Under the pieces are notes generated by a model. That model saw only the letters and a list, made by a program, of their open reading frames with translations. It did no database searches and was not told the origin of the DNA. A stretch of 64,000 bases of DNA. Origin: Syngnathus acus (Eukaryota > Chordata > Actinopteri > Syngnathiformes > Syngnathidae). Positions 26,653 through 35,960 of the stretch are shown here, in pieces. Position 1 is the first letter of the stretch. Every line of letters begins with the position of its first letter. Made by a program: the position numbers and the translations under genes. The DNA lies in the NCBI RefSeq assembly GCF_901709675.1, contig NC_051095.1:17160456-17224455 (forward strand), written 5' to 3'.

Positions 26653-27615
26653 TTTACTTACTAATTAATACCAATTAATGGCCACAAGAGGACACCAGCG
26701 ACTGCTATCGATGATTGGTATCGGCAGCCTTTGTGAGTCCTCAATACCTTGAAATACGTATCGGGAATACGTACCTGTATCTGCCCTATACCAAAACCTG
26801 GTATCAGGTTCCATTATCCAAAACCCTAATCACTGTTATAAATTGTGTCCCAACTTTGAAGCCCTAATCTTAGTCTAGACACCTAATTTGAAACAAATAG
26901 ATAGACATATATAGATAACAAATGGCATAAGTAACAAGTGACATTTCTACACTGATGTCACTGGGTGACAGCTAGGAGCACCGTCACCTGGCTTGGACTT
27001 GGGAAAAAAGGAGAGCATGGTGAGATGAGGAAACATGACTACATAAACTCATAACAGCTGCAATGCAAAAAAACTTGACACTGAGCCAAGAGTGAAAGTG
27101 TGAATGTGGAATTGTTTGTCAAGAAAATATAAAAGATGAACATCATGAGCACGCATGAGTCATACATGGCCTCACACTAGATTTGACAGCCTTTGTTTTT
27201 TGGCACAGTCACGCCCTCTGATGTCGTCAAACATATACGTGCACACAGTTTCTATAAATGTCAATTGTGATTATTTTGGTCCCCCCCATATGGTAGTGGT
27301 TTTGGATTTGAAGAACAGCAACAGTAATTGAGCACATCCAATCTGGTACTTGGCAGATTTTCTCGCATATTCATCTGCCTTTTGGATATCATACTTCAGC
27401 TGTTAAACACAATAGAAGATTTAGGGATTACTAAAAGTAACAAAAGGACCTTGTGTTCATCTGTGCTACGGTTATTTTCATGCAAAGATTTTCAGTTGCA
27501 AGTGACAGAATGGTGACTTAGCAGAACGACACAACTTAAATCAGAGCTATTGTGATAACATATCAAAATGAGCACCAACATATTAAACGAAATGGTGAGC
27601 AAATAGAATGAGCTG

Positions 27616-27709
27616 CTAAATCTTGGGAGCTCGTCTAATTGCCAGCCTCAGGTTTTTTAGATGTTTGATTGGATTTAAGTCTGGGTTCTGACTGGGCCAC
27701 TCAAGAACC
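27616..27709 (-). pseudogene. Decayed Tc1-like transposase fragment
   Basis: Minus-strand translation contains VLEWPSQNPDLNPIKHLKNL, matching the last catalytic block of Tc1 transposases (WPSQSPDLNPIEHLW in fish copies). The catalytic Glu is replaced by Lys and the Trp is lost. The reading frame is cut on the upstream side by a TTTC microsatellite at 27707-27784. Only about 30 codons survive, so it is inactive. Confidence 0.7.
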
Positions 27710-27711
27710 AT

Positions 27712-27759
<48 letters not shown>

Positions 27760-27784
27760 TTCTTTCTTTCTTTCTTTCTTTCTT
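27707..27784. repeat. (TTTC)n microsatellite
   Basis: About 19 TTTC units with one slipped unit near 27760, abutting the Tc1 transposase remnant. Confidence 0.95.
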
Positions 27785-28113
27785 GTGTGTAGAATGAATG
27801 TATTTGATATTGGGATTAGGCAGTAACAACAAATTGTCATATAGGTGAAACGTTGTGAATACTTTAAGGACGCACTCCCGTTCCAAAACTGCATTTCTGC
27901 TTTATGCAACAGCTGCAGTGAACAATAAAGTTTTCAGGCCAGATTTCAATGTGTGGCGATAAAAAGGGGTCCTTGGAAAATTGTATCCCCCAATTTCCCT
28001 TTTTTAACTGGACACCGGACCCACAAACGTTGACAATCCGTGGTATGAATTCAATAGAAGATTTTCTCTTCTTTCTCAGCTCGGGTGCTGCGTTCGTTCT
28101 CAAAAGCTTTAGT

Positions 28114-28118
28114 ATTGG
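28114..28118 (-). promoter_or_regulatory. Inverted CCAAT box, probable selenoh promoter
   Basis: ATTGG lies 71 bp upstream of the selenoh ATG, followed by CCACACCCCC, a CACCC/GC-box-like element. No TATA box is seen. This arrangement is common in housekeeping promoters. Confidence 0.35.
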
Positions 28119-28188
28119 TTTCGTCCACACCCCCATCACCTTATATGTTCGTACAGTCCGCTTAACCCGCGAAAGTTTCATAACAACA

Positions 28189-29705
28189 ATGGCGTCTGGA
28201 GCAGGTTGGTCATGTGTATTTTGTTTGTTTTAAACAATCCTACTCTAGCCTATGTCTTTACAAATACCTTTTTATTATTTGAGAATTTTCAAATACCAAA
28301 CCACAAATCGCTGGTTTCAGCAGTACTGTCCACGTTTTGTTGTATGTTATTCAATTAAACACCTTGCTTATTATTGATGTAAACAAAGTGTTGGATAACG
28401 TCTCCAGGCCGCCGTGGGAGTAAGCGCAAAATTGAGGACGAGGAAAAGAAGGAAAAACCTGCCAAGACGGCGAAGGAAGAAGAGGTACCTGAGCTCCAAG
28501 ACCAAAGAAGAGTGGTGATTGAACACTGGTAAGCATACAATAAAATACCACATCGGGTGGAGGGGCTCGATGGTGGGCTGATTGGAGGCGGCATGGCTCA
28601 GTGGTAGAGTAGTCCTCTCCCAGCCCAGAGGATGATGGTTCTCTATAATAAGAGCAATAGATGCTTTAATATGGTCACCATGGTAACTCTTAATCGTGTA
28701 ACAGATAACTAATATAAAGTGCATGAGTGGTACAGGCAGCACTTACTCCAGAAATACGCCCACATTAGGCACCACAGAACAAAGTACTAGTTCATGAAAA
28801 TGAACATAATATATTACTGCTCGCTTGACGAATGTTGTGAAGAGCTGGCCATGTGCATGGTCTGTGTTTTGCTCATTTATTGCTTGTGCATGGGTAACGG
28901 AGTTAATCGAATTGCTGTAGCATCTTGACATGTATCAAAAGTATATCGTACACGCATGTAATAGAGAGAAACCCTTTATGGCCCGGTGGTTCTAGACTGC
29001 TGGTTGAAGATATGTCAAAGTGCTCACAGGCCTGCGCAATGAAACTGCCAAATTGTGACTTGTGTTAAATTTGAATGAAATCTAATCTATGTTCAAGAAT
29101 GGTTGTTGATTCTGAACATTTATTTGAAATAAAACAACATTTCATGATAAGTATGAGACATAATGGCATTATCACATACTTGGTATTGGCAAGTACTCAA
29201 ATGTAAGTATTTGTACTCAAACTCTTACCAACTTGCTGAGCAGCACTAACATTTAATATCCTTGCGATGATCTGTTATTGTTTTGCAGTAAGAGCTGACG
29301 AGTGTATGGGCGTAATGCCGAGGGGATAAAAGCTGCCCTTTTGGCTGCACGCCCTGAACTGACTGTGGTCCTCAACCCTGAGAAGCCTCGCAGGAACAGC
29401 TTTGAGATCACGCTCATAGATGGAGACAAAGGTGAGCTGAAGGAATGGGCTTAATTGTGCTATATACTTTTATACTTTCATTAAAATATTGCTTGTTTTT
29501 TCAATTATTTATTTGGGATAGGAATTACTTCATCAACATTACGTTTCCTATTGTAAAGTTGGTTTGAGATTAGGACATCTTTCCTTTGTGTCTCATAGAA
29601 ACATCTCTATGGACCGGAATAAAAAAGGGGCCACCTCGTAAGCTCAAATTTCCAGACCCTGATGTTGTAGTTTCTGCTTTACAGGAAGCTGCCGTTACTG
29701 ACTAG
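28189..29705 (+). CDS. selenoh: Selenoprotein H (in-frame UGA read as selenocysteine)
   Basis: Four coding exons: 28189-28204, 28408-28528, 29289-29431 and 29599-29705; 128 aa (human about 122). It is a nuclear/nucleolar redox protein with a thioredoxin-like fold. The sequence shows a basic N-terminal segment (GSKRKIEDEEKKEKPAK), then VVIEHCKSURVYGRN, where U is the TGA at 29296-29298. This is the CxxU motif in the place expected for the family. NPEKPRRNSFEITL and LWTGIKKGPPRKLKFPDP follow, and the frame ends VTD-TAG. Conventional gene finders would stop at the TGA or skip exon 3. A convincing SECIS element lies at 30475-30543. The Cys codon of CxxU is split across the intron between exons 2 and 3. 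Confidence 0.95.
28587..28646 (+). mobile_element. tRNA-derived repeat fragment (SINE-like head)
   Basis: GGCGGCATGGCTCAGTGGTA contains a perfect tRNA-type A box (TGGCTCAGTGG). The later ATGATGGTTC is a degraded B box, and the cloverleaf cannot be completed. The same head is seen in dispersed fish repeats. It lies in selenoh intron 2 and is not a functional tRNA. Confidence 0.45.
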
Positions 29706-30023
29706 ATGCAAAGTGAAGGTTTGTCATTTTCATCTCATTACTGTCAATCTAAGCGTAAAACATACAATACAAAATACCGGGCTAACGAAAAGCATCTACC
29801 GGTCGGTACTACTGGAGCTTGGTCAAATAATAAGAAAGAAATAATGTTCAGCACTTCATTTGGTTTTGAATGTTGTTCATAGCCAGACACACCAATGAGC
29901 GCTCATGAGCTGGCTGCGCCCGGTCGAAAATGACCAGCCCATTGTTATGACACATGTGATGCAACAATATATAGAGAGATGTGGTATAACATTACTCAGT
30001 CAAAATTGGTCAGTCCCAAGGTA

Positions 30024-30395
30024 CAGTGGTGCAAAAAAGTATTTAGTCACTCACCGATTGTGTGAGTTCTCCCACTTAAAATGACCGAATTCTGCAATTT
30101 TCATCACAGGTACTCTTTAACTGTAAGAGACGGAATGTGAAAAAGAAATTCCATGCAAGGATTTTTGAAGAATTTATTTTTAAATTACAGAGGAAAAATA
30201 AGTATTTGGTCAAGAACAAGTTCAATTCAATGCTTTGTAATATGCACTTTTTGGCAATGACAGAGGTCAATGGTTTCCTGTAGGTCTTGACCAGATTTGC
30301 TCAAATTGGAATTGGTGTTTTGGCCCATTCCGTCATGCAGCTCTCTTCTAGAGCAGTGGTGTTTTTAGGGCTGTTGCTGGGAAACACAGACTTTC
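30024..30395. mobile_element. Tc1-like element copy, 5' part
   Basis: It starts CAGTGGTGCAAAAAAGTATT after a TA dinucleotide and continues with phrases typical of a common fish Tc1-like element: AAGTATTTGGTCAAGAACAA, TTTTGGCAATGACAGAGGTC and TTTTGGCCCATTCCGTCATG. The copy ends abruptly after ACTTTCAGTTCC; the transposase region and the second end are missing. It lies between the selenoh stop codon and its SECIS. Confidence 0.65.
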
Positions 30396-30474
30396 AGTTC
30401 CCTATGATAATACTGTCATCCTAAAAGACCCCTCTTCTCTTTCGGGCAGGTAATTGTTCATGAATGTGTCTTGT

Positions 30475-30543
30475 GGAAACAGAATGACGGGGAGGTGACC
30501 AAACTGGATGCTCAGTCTCTCCTCTGATGAACCAATATTTTCC
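30475..30543 (+). promoter_or_regulatory. SECIS element of selenoh (form 2)
   Basis: The 5' core ATGA is at 30484-30487 and the 3' core TGAT at 30525-30528. Between them GGGGAGG-GAC pairs with GUC-UCUCCUC (ten pairs, one bulged U). The apical AAA is at 30501-30503, and a small TGG/TCA mini-stem closes the top, which makes it form 2. Below the quartet, GGAAA pairs with TTTTCC. The spacing of 13 nt from ATGA to AAA is close to the known range. The element lies 0.8 kb past the stop; an acceptor (TTTCGGGCAG, ending 30449) just upstream suggests a spliced 3' UTR. Confidence 0.85.
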
Positions 30544-30676
30544 AATTCACATACATGTATATGAACACTTGGCGACATCTACTGGAGCTTTTTAGAGCAA
30601 ATGCTTCCGTAACCAAACACTGTTGCGCAATTTGTCTGTTCAAGTTCAAAATTTGTGGTATTTAGATCTTTTCGAA

Positions 30677-30682
30677 ATAAAA
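30677..30682 (+). promoter_or_regulatory. Candidate poly(A) signal of selenoh
   Basis: AATAAA lies 134 bp past the SECIS element, followed within 30 bp by GTGGCGGTGTGTGT, a typical GU-rich downstream element. Confidence 0.6.
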
Positions 30683-31068
30683 ACTTACATTTTTTGTGGC
30701 GGTGTGTGTATTTTCATGGGATTATTTGTTTTCTGTACTTATTACGAGGCAATGTATGGGACGAACCCGAGGTAGTCACAAGACTATTTTATATATGACT
30801 GTAATTCTCCATACATCATTAAAATTGAATAAAAGCGCCGTGGTGTTTCGGGACACCGATTGTATCTATAAAATTCACACAAATGTGCAAAGCTTACAAA
30901 GCATTTAGCTCAACAGCAGAACAGAGTAGAAAGGTTATCCCTAAACCCCCACCACCGATATATTTTAAGAAAAAATGAAAAGTGAACAATAGATGTAGAA
31001 AAACTGAATAGAAATATTTTGAATGCAAAAATAGCAGTCAGGAGGAAACACGTCTACCCTCTCCTCCT

Positions 31069-31092
31069 ATTGGTTGCTAGTAGTTACGTCAT
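31069..31092 (+). promoter_or_regulatory. clp1 promoter: inverted CCAAT box and CRE/ATF-like site
   Basis: ATTGG at 31069-31073 is followed by TTACGTCAT at 31084-31092, a strong match to the ATF/CREB family site. A donor (GTAAGTA from 31160) ends a likely non-coding first exon. The coding exon at 31601 is preceded by a TTTTTATACAAG acceptor. The function is inferred. Confidence 0.45.
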
Positions 31093-31600
31093 AAGGACGC
31101 GACTTTCACACGGCCACACTACCAGTGTTTGACGCCAGAAAACATTCTTAAATACACGTGTAAGTATGGTATCAATGTATATAAGTATGGTATCTATGTA
31201 TATAAGTGGCTTGATTCTAATCTTTAAAATTTTGTTGACGTATAGGCTTGAAATAATGGGCAAACCCTTCTGTTAGCGTCCTCTATATTTGGGCTTTGTT
31301 TAGCACTTAACAATTGCTTGTTAACAACTGCTTAAGACTCAAATTTAATTACAAACTCCACACGAGAAGAAATACTACTGTAACTGAATTCAACGGAAAT
31401 CATGCTAGGAAACTTATCAATGCTAAGGTTACTATTCCATATCTGTATTGTTCTTCAGTCAATATCGTTTGGTCAGCGTCGACATTTTCAATAATACATT
31501 TTTCAAGTCGAATTCATCATATCGAAACAATGTGTGTATCTAAGTAAATGATCTATATGGCGATGTTGACACGTTTTTTCCTTTTTATACAAGCATTATC

Positions 31601-34300
31601 ATGGCAACAGAAGGGGTAGAAAAGCCAAGTGATGATCCATTGCAACCAGGTAAAGTTGGCACCAGATATGACCTGGAGAAGGAGACTGAACTTCGTTTTG
31701 AGGTGGAGGCCGGGGAGGCTGCAGAGCAGGTTGAGTTGGAACTCCTCACAGGAATGGCAGAAGTGTTTGGCTCGGAATTGAACCGAAACAAGAAGTACAC
31801 TTTTGGAGCTGGTGCCAAGATTGCAGTATTCACGTGGCAAGGCTGCAGTGTGAACCTATACGGGAAGCCAGAGGTCAGTCACCACGATGCTTGTCCTGCT
31901 TGGCATTTAATGCTTGTGTGGCCTTTCATCATGCTCAGTAATCAGCTTCTTTCCGTCACTACCCCAGGTGGCTTATGTGTCCAAAGATACTCCAATGCTG
32001 CTCTACCTGAACACTCATGCTGCGCTGGAACAGATGAGAAAACAGGCAGAGCGGGACAATGAAAGAGGGCCAAGGGTACATTTGTTTTTGTTAAATACGT
32101 TATAATTTCAATATAGAGAGCTATTTACATATTAAATAACAAATGTACTTTTTTGAGGTGCCTTGGAGGGATTAATGTCATTTAAATGAATATCAATGGG
32201 GTAAATGATTGTTTCTTTTTTCATAGGTGATGGTGGTTGGACCTACAGACGTGGGCAAGTCGACGGTGTGTCGACTCTTACTGAGCTACGCTGTGAGAGT
32301 GGGCAGGAGGCCCACGCTGGTGGAACTGGATGTCGGCCAGAGCGGGGTATGAACCTTCCGCACACACCCGTCATGCATGAAAGGAAGAAGCACTATTTAT
32401 TTTTAAATTTCAGATTCATTGGCTATGAAAAAACAATACAGTGGAACCTCCAAGTCAAACACATCTTGGTCTTGGATCGTTGTCAATATTTGTGATGCTA
32501 ATTTTCTATTGAAAATAGCGTGAAATTGAAATAATTTGTTCGTTATGTAATAATTATATCATCTGCTGGATTTTTTGAGGAGGACTGGTGTAAATAGTGA
32601 CATCCTTAGTGCGGGTTCAGAAAATGGATGGATTGAACATCTCCCCGGTGAAATATATTTGGTATTCATGAAATGTGTTTGATTTGAAGTACTTCACTTT
32701 TTCTCAAGGTGTCAGTCCCAGGGACAGTGTCGGCTCTGTGCATCGAACGTCCAGCAGATGTGGAGGAAGGCTTCTCAGTCCAGGCTCCCTTGGTCTACCA
32801 CTTTGGATCCACTTCTCCAGGGACCAACATCAAACTTTACAATAAGGTGACAACCAGACCAAACATTGGAATGTTAAATGAAAGCAAAATTCACATTTAC
32901 TGTAGCTAGCATGGTTATAAATAGTCTGCACACCTTTGTTCAAATGTCACTTTGCAGAATGACATCCAAAATGATAAATAATTTCTGAAATTTAGCCACC
33001 ATGACTATAACCTGTACAACTCACTTAACTTTTTAAAATAATTTTGAGGGAAGTAAAAATAAATAACTCAGATAATGTGGTTGCACAAGTGTTCACACCC
33101 GCCTATAAGTGAGATGTGGCTGCGATCAGATTAACCACTTACGTTAAGACTCATATTAAATGTGAGCCAACGAACACCTATTACCACTTAAAGTGCCTCT
33201 GATTAACCATATCTGCATTTCGAATGTTTTAATAGGCTTTTCCTGCTTTTTATTTTTTGCTTCCCAGCGGAAGCCGGAATGTTTTGAGCCAACACAAGAT
33301 TGTTACGGTCAGCTACATTTTACACAAACACATCGAATGTGATGGGTTAAAATCTTCAGACAGCCACATACCGGTTATGAGGGTGTACACGTTTATGGAA
33401 CTGCATCAAAATTACTTTTATGTCCTCTCTCAAAAATATTTAAGACAATAAAATTTATCAAGCTGTACTGTTCGGAATGTTAGAAAACGTTTTTAAATAT
33501 GTCATAGTCTCATTTTTCATATCATAAAAACGTGGACGAGGGAGGTGTCAACTTTTTTATTTCCAGTGTATTTGATTACCCCAATGACCTGAAATATTTT
33601 TGTGTCCCACAAGTTGACATCCTGTCTAGCTGAGGTCTTTTCGCAGCGCTGTGAAGTGAACAGGAAGGCGAGCGTGGGTGGCTGTATCATCAACACATGT
33701 GGCTGGGTGAAGGGTTCTGGATACCAGGCTTTGGTCCACTGTGCCTCCGCCTTCGAGGTAGACGTGGTGCTGGTGCTGGACCACGAGAGGCTGTACAACG
33801 AACTAAAACGAGATCTTCCTCATTTTGTCCGCGTCGTGCTCCTGCCCAAGTCGGGGGGAGTGGTGGAGCGCTCCAAAGAGTGCCGACGCGACGTTCGGGA
33901 TGAGAAAATCCGGGAATACTTCTACGGCTTCCGCGGAGTGTCCTTCTACCCTTTCTCATACGAAGTGCGTTTCTCTGATGTCCGCATCTATAAAATTGGG
34001 GCACCTTCCATCCCGGACTCATGCCTGCCCTTGGGAATGTCTCAGGATGACACTCAACTGAAGCTGGTTCCCGTGACACCAGGAAGAGATCTCACCTATC
34101 ACGTGCTAAGTGTTAGCAGTGCAGAGGATGGAGAGGAGGGGGCAAAAAAAGGAATTGTGGAGTGTCCTGTGTGCGGCTTTATTGTAGTGACCAATGTAGA
34201 CACACAAGCACAGGTGATGAAAGTGTTGTCCCCGGCACCCAGACCACTGCCCAGGCACACACTGCTCATCATGGACATACGTTTCATGGACACCAAATAA
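31601..34300 (+). CDS. clp1: Polyribonucleotide 5'-hydroxyl-kinase / cleavage factor II subunit Clp1
   Basis: Five coding exons: 31601-31873, 31968-32075, 32227-32346, 32709-32846 and 33614-34300; 441 aa (human 425). Clp1 phosphorylates RNA 5'-OH ends, is a subunit of pre-mRNA cleavage factor II, and works with the tRNA splicing endonuclease in the nucleus. The sequence shows an N-terminal beta domain ([20 protein letters not shown]), then a P-loop kinase domain with Walker [10 protein letters not shown] at residues 132-140, followed by [10 protein letters not shown] and [46 protein letters not shown] and REYFYGFRG are further Clp1 signatures. The C-terminal domain ends [19 protein letters not shown]. 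Intron 4 contains a Tc1-like element. The N-terminus is somewhat longer than in mammals. No broken residues were seen. Confidence 0.95.
32908..33568. mobile_element. Tc1-like non-autonomous element in clp1 intron 4
   Basis: The left end (TAAATAGTCTGCACACCT) and the right end (AGGTGTCAACTTTTTTAT) are imperfect inverted copies. Internal phrases GTGGTTGCACAAGTGTTCAC, AAGTGCCTCTGATTAACC and TAGGCTTTTCCTGC match a repeat I recognise as common in fish. No transposase frame survives. It fills most of the 767-bp intron. Confidence 0.6.
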
Positions 34301-34512
34301 GGTGACGTGGCCTTGTTTATTTTGCTTTGTTGGTCCTGATGACCCCAAATAATGGCATGCTTAAAGAACTGACTCTGTAGTGTCTGTTTTATAAGCCAGA
34401 TTGTATTGTGCTATTTTTGATAAGTAATATTTTATAGACTGTCGTCAGTTATTTTTTATTGTCTCATTACAAATACAAACCTTATTTGTCTTATCACAAA
34501 TTATTCGTTAAG

Positions 34513-34518
34513 AATAAA
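34513..34518 (+). promoter_or_regulatory. Candidate poly(A) signal of clp1
   Basis: AATAAA lies 213 bp past the clp1 stop, followed by TGTGTATCATG and a T-run, consistent with a cleavage site. Confidence 0.55.
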
Positions 34519-34556
34519 AATGTGTATCATGCATCAGTGTATTTTTTTTGCAAGAA

Positions 34557-34662
34557 GCGGGGTACACCCTGGATGAGTTGCCAGTCATGTTTCTGAAATG
34601 TGGGAGGAAGTCAAGATTACCTGAAGAAGACCCACATGAGCACAGACAAACTCCGCAGAGGC
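34557..34662. mobile_element. Fragment of the same teleost repeat as at 6408-6685
   Basis: GCGGGGTACACCCTGGATGA, GTTGCCAG, TGTGGGAGGAAGTC and GACAAACTCCGCAG match the middle and right parts of this repeat family; the copy is internally deleted. Confidence 0.5.
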
Positions 34663-34759
34663 CGCTGTTACCTTTTTTCCCTTTGTCTTTTAGCTTTGAT
34701 TTGCTTTGATGGCTTTTATCTTGAGCACTTTCTGACTTTCTTTGTGGCGCCGTTGTGTG

Positions 34760-34897
34760 GCAGCCTTTTGAGAGCTCATTGAGTTGCGCTCATGCCATCT
34801 GTGTGTCTTTTGTATACCCACTCTGTGGTATGGATACTGCTGGGGCCTGAATTTCCCCACCCCTGGGGATCAATAAATATTCAATCAATCAATCAAT
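34760..34897 (+). mobile_element. LINE-type 3' tail ending in (CAAT)n
   Basis: GGGCCTGAATTTCCCC, a short hairpin (CCCCACCCCTGGGG), ATCAATAAATATT and then CAATCAATCAATCAAT form the typical 3' end of fish L2-clade LINEs: stem-loop, AATAAA-like word and a short tandem tail. No reverse transcriptase sequence accompanies it. Confidence 0.5.
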
Positions 34898-35599
34898 GCT
34901 GACAACCTCCAACTTCAAATGTGCAAGGGAGACTGATTCAGATTATTATGAGAATATTATTAAAAATAACTTCAGACTAAATAAAGGCACAATAAAATAC
35001 AAATGGTATGCCTGATGATGTTTATATGTAAAAATGTTGGAAAGTATAGTCTGAACTCATTTGTTTGTTCAGTACTTGACACCTTACTTTGCAAGTCAAA
35101 TTTAACATTCTTGACTTTTCCCCCTCATGTTTCACCCTGTAGATTAAAAATGGGTTTCCGAGTATTCTTTTCTATTGTATTTTTTTTGCTATAATAACCT
35201 AGGCTCTATAATGGCTATTTTTGTCCACCTCACTTCCTTTTTTTTTTTTTAACTCTAGCTGTGTTCAATGCAAATATAATTGAACTTCCTGAAGTTCTTC
35301 TGATTATTATTATATGTTCAACCCTGCTCTGTTTTATGTATACTTTCTTATGTACTGCATGCAATGAGGGCCAGAGTGGGGTTGGCATCGTCCTTTTTCT
35401 TGTTTGTTGCTTGTTTGTTTGTGTGTTTGTTTGCGTGTTTGTTTGTTTGGAACCACTACCTTTTTAGATACTGTTGTCTGTGTTGAATATCAATTTCTGT
35501 TTGCATTGTGGTGATGTAGAAGTCATAAAAATCGAAATAAAAAGCAGGTTAATTGTTTCGATCGTGTTAAAATTTCGATGCAAATAGAAAAGTGCACCG

Positions 35600-35960
35600 T
35601 GATGTTTCTGAACAATTTCGTAAGACCACGCCCCCGGCTTCTGGTTGGCTACTCGCCCCACCTGGAGGACCAGCATACAATGCTCCTTTTCCGGGATTCC
35701 GTTGTCGGCCTAGGCGAGCTAAGCGATATGCTATCGGCTAACTGAGGTTGGACCGAAACTACTCTCATCCGTGAGCAAGACCACTCACCATTTTTGTTGT
35801 TTAGGTACGTGTGGCTTTCTTTTCTCAATACCCGCGGTAAAGGCTGTTGAATATTTGATGAACGGTGGCAGCCAAAGAGGCGATGTCGAGAGTGTGAAGG
35901 TTTCATTGCTCGTCGGCTAACTCCGTTAGCGTTTGCCCTCGCCAAAACTTTCGAGGCAAG
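35600..35960 (+). promoter_or_regulatory. Probable zdhhc5 promoter and non-coding first exon
   Basis: A CpG-richer patch contains CCACGCCCCC (GC box), GGTTGGCTACTCG and TTCCGGGATTCC (ETS-like). It ends in CGAGGCAAG followed by GTAAAG, a donor at 35961. It is the only promoter-like segment between clp1 and zdhhc5. Assignment to zdhhc5, 4 kb downstream, is inference. Confidence 0.4.

Larger units (their letters stand above)
23612..28188. other. Intergenic region, rtn4rl2 to selenoh
   Basis: This 4.6-kb stretch holds no recognisable exon. The first 1.5 kb may be rtn4rl2 3' UTR if the AATAAA at 25130-25135 is used. Further right are an AAAAT run (26184-26206), a GA/GACA-rich array (26498-26652), a decayed Tc1 transposase fragment (27616-27709) with a TTTC microsatellite, and the selenoh promoter. 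Confidence 0.6.

Noticed and set aside
28587-28646. Functional tRNA gene
   Set aside because: A box present but B box degraded and no complete acceptor stem; treated as a tRNA-derived repeat.
29881-29914. Palindrome ATGAGCGCTCAT with outer AGCCAG/CTGGCT arms as an alternative SECIS
   Set aside because: It lacks the ATGA/AA/TGAT core spacing; the element at 30475-30543 has all of it.
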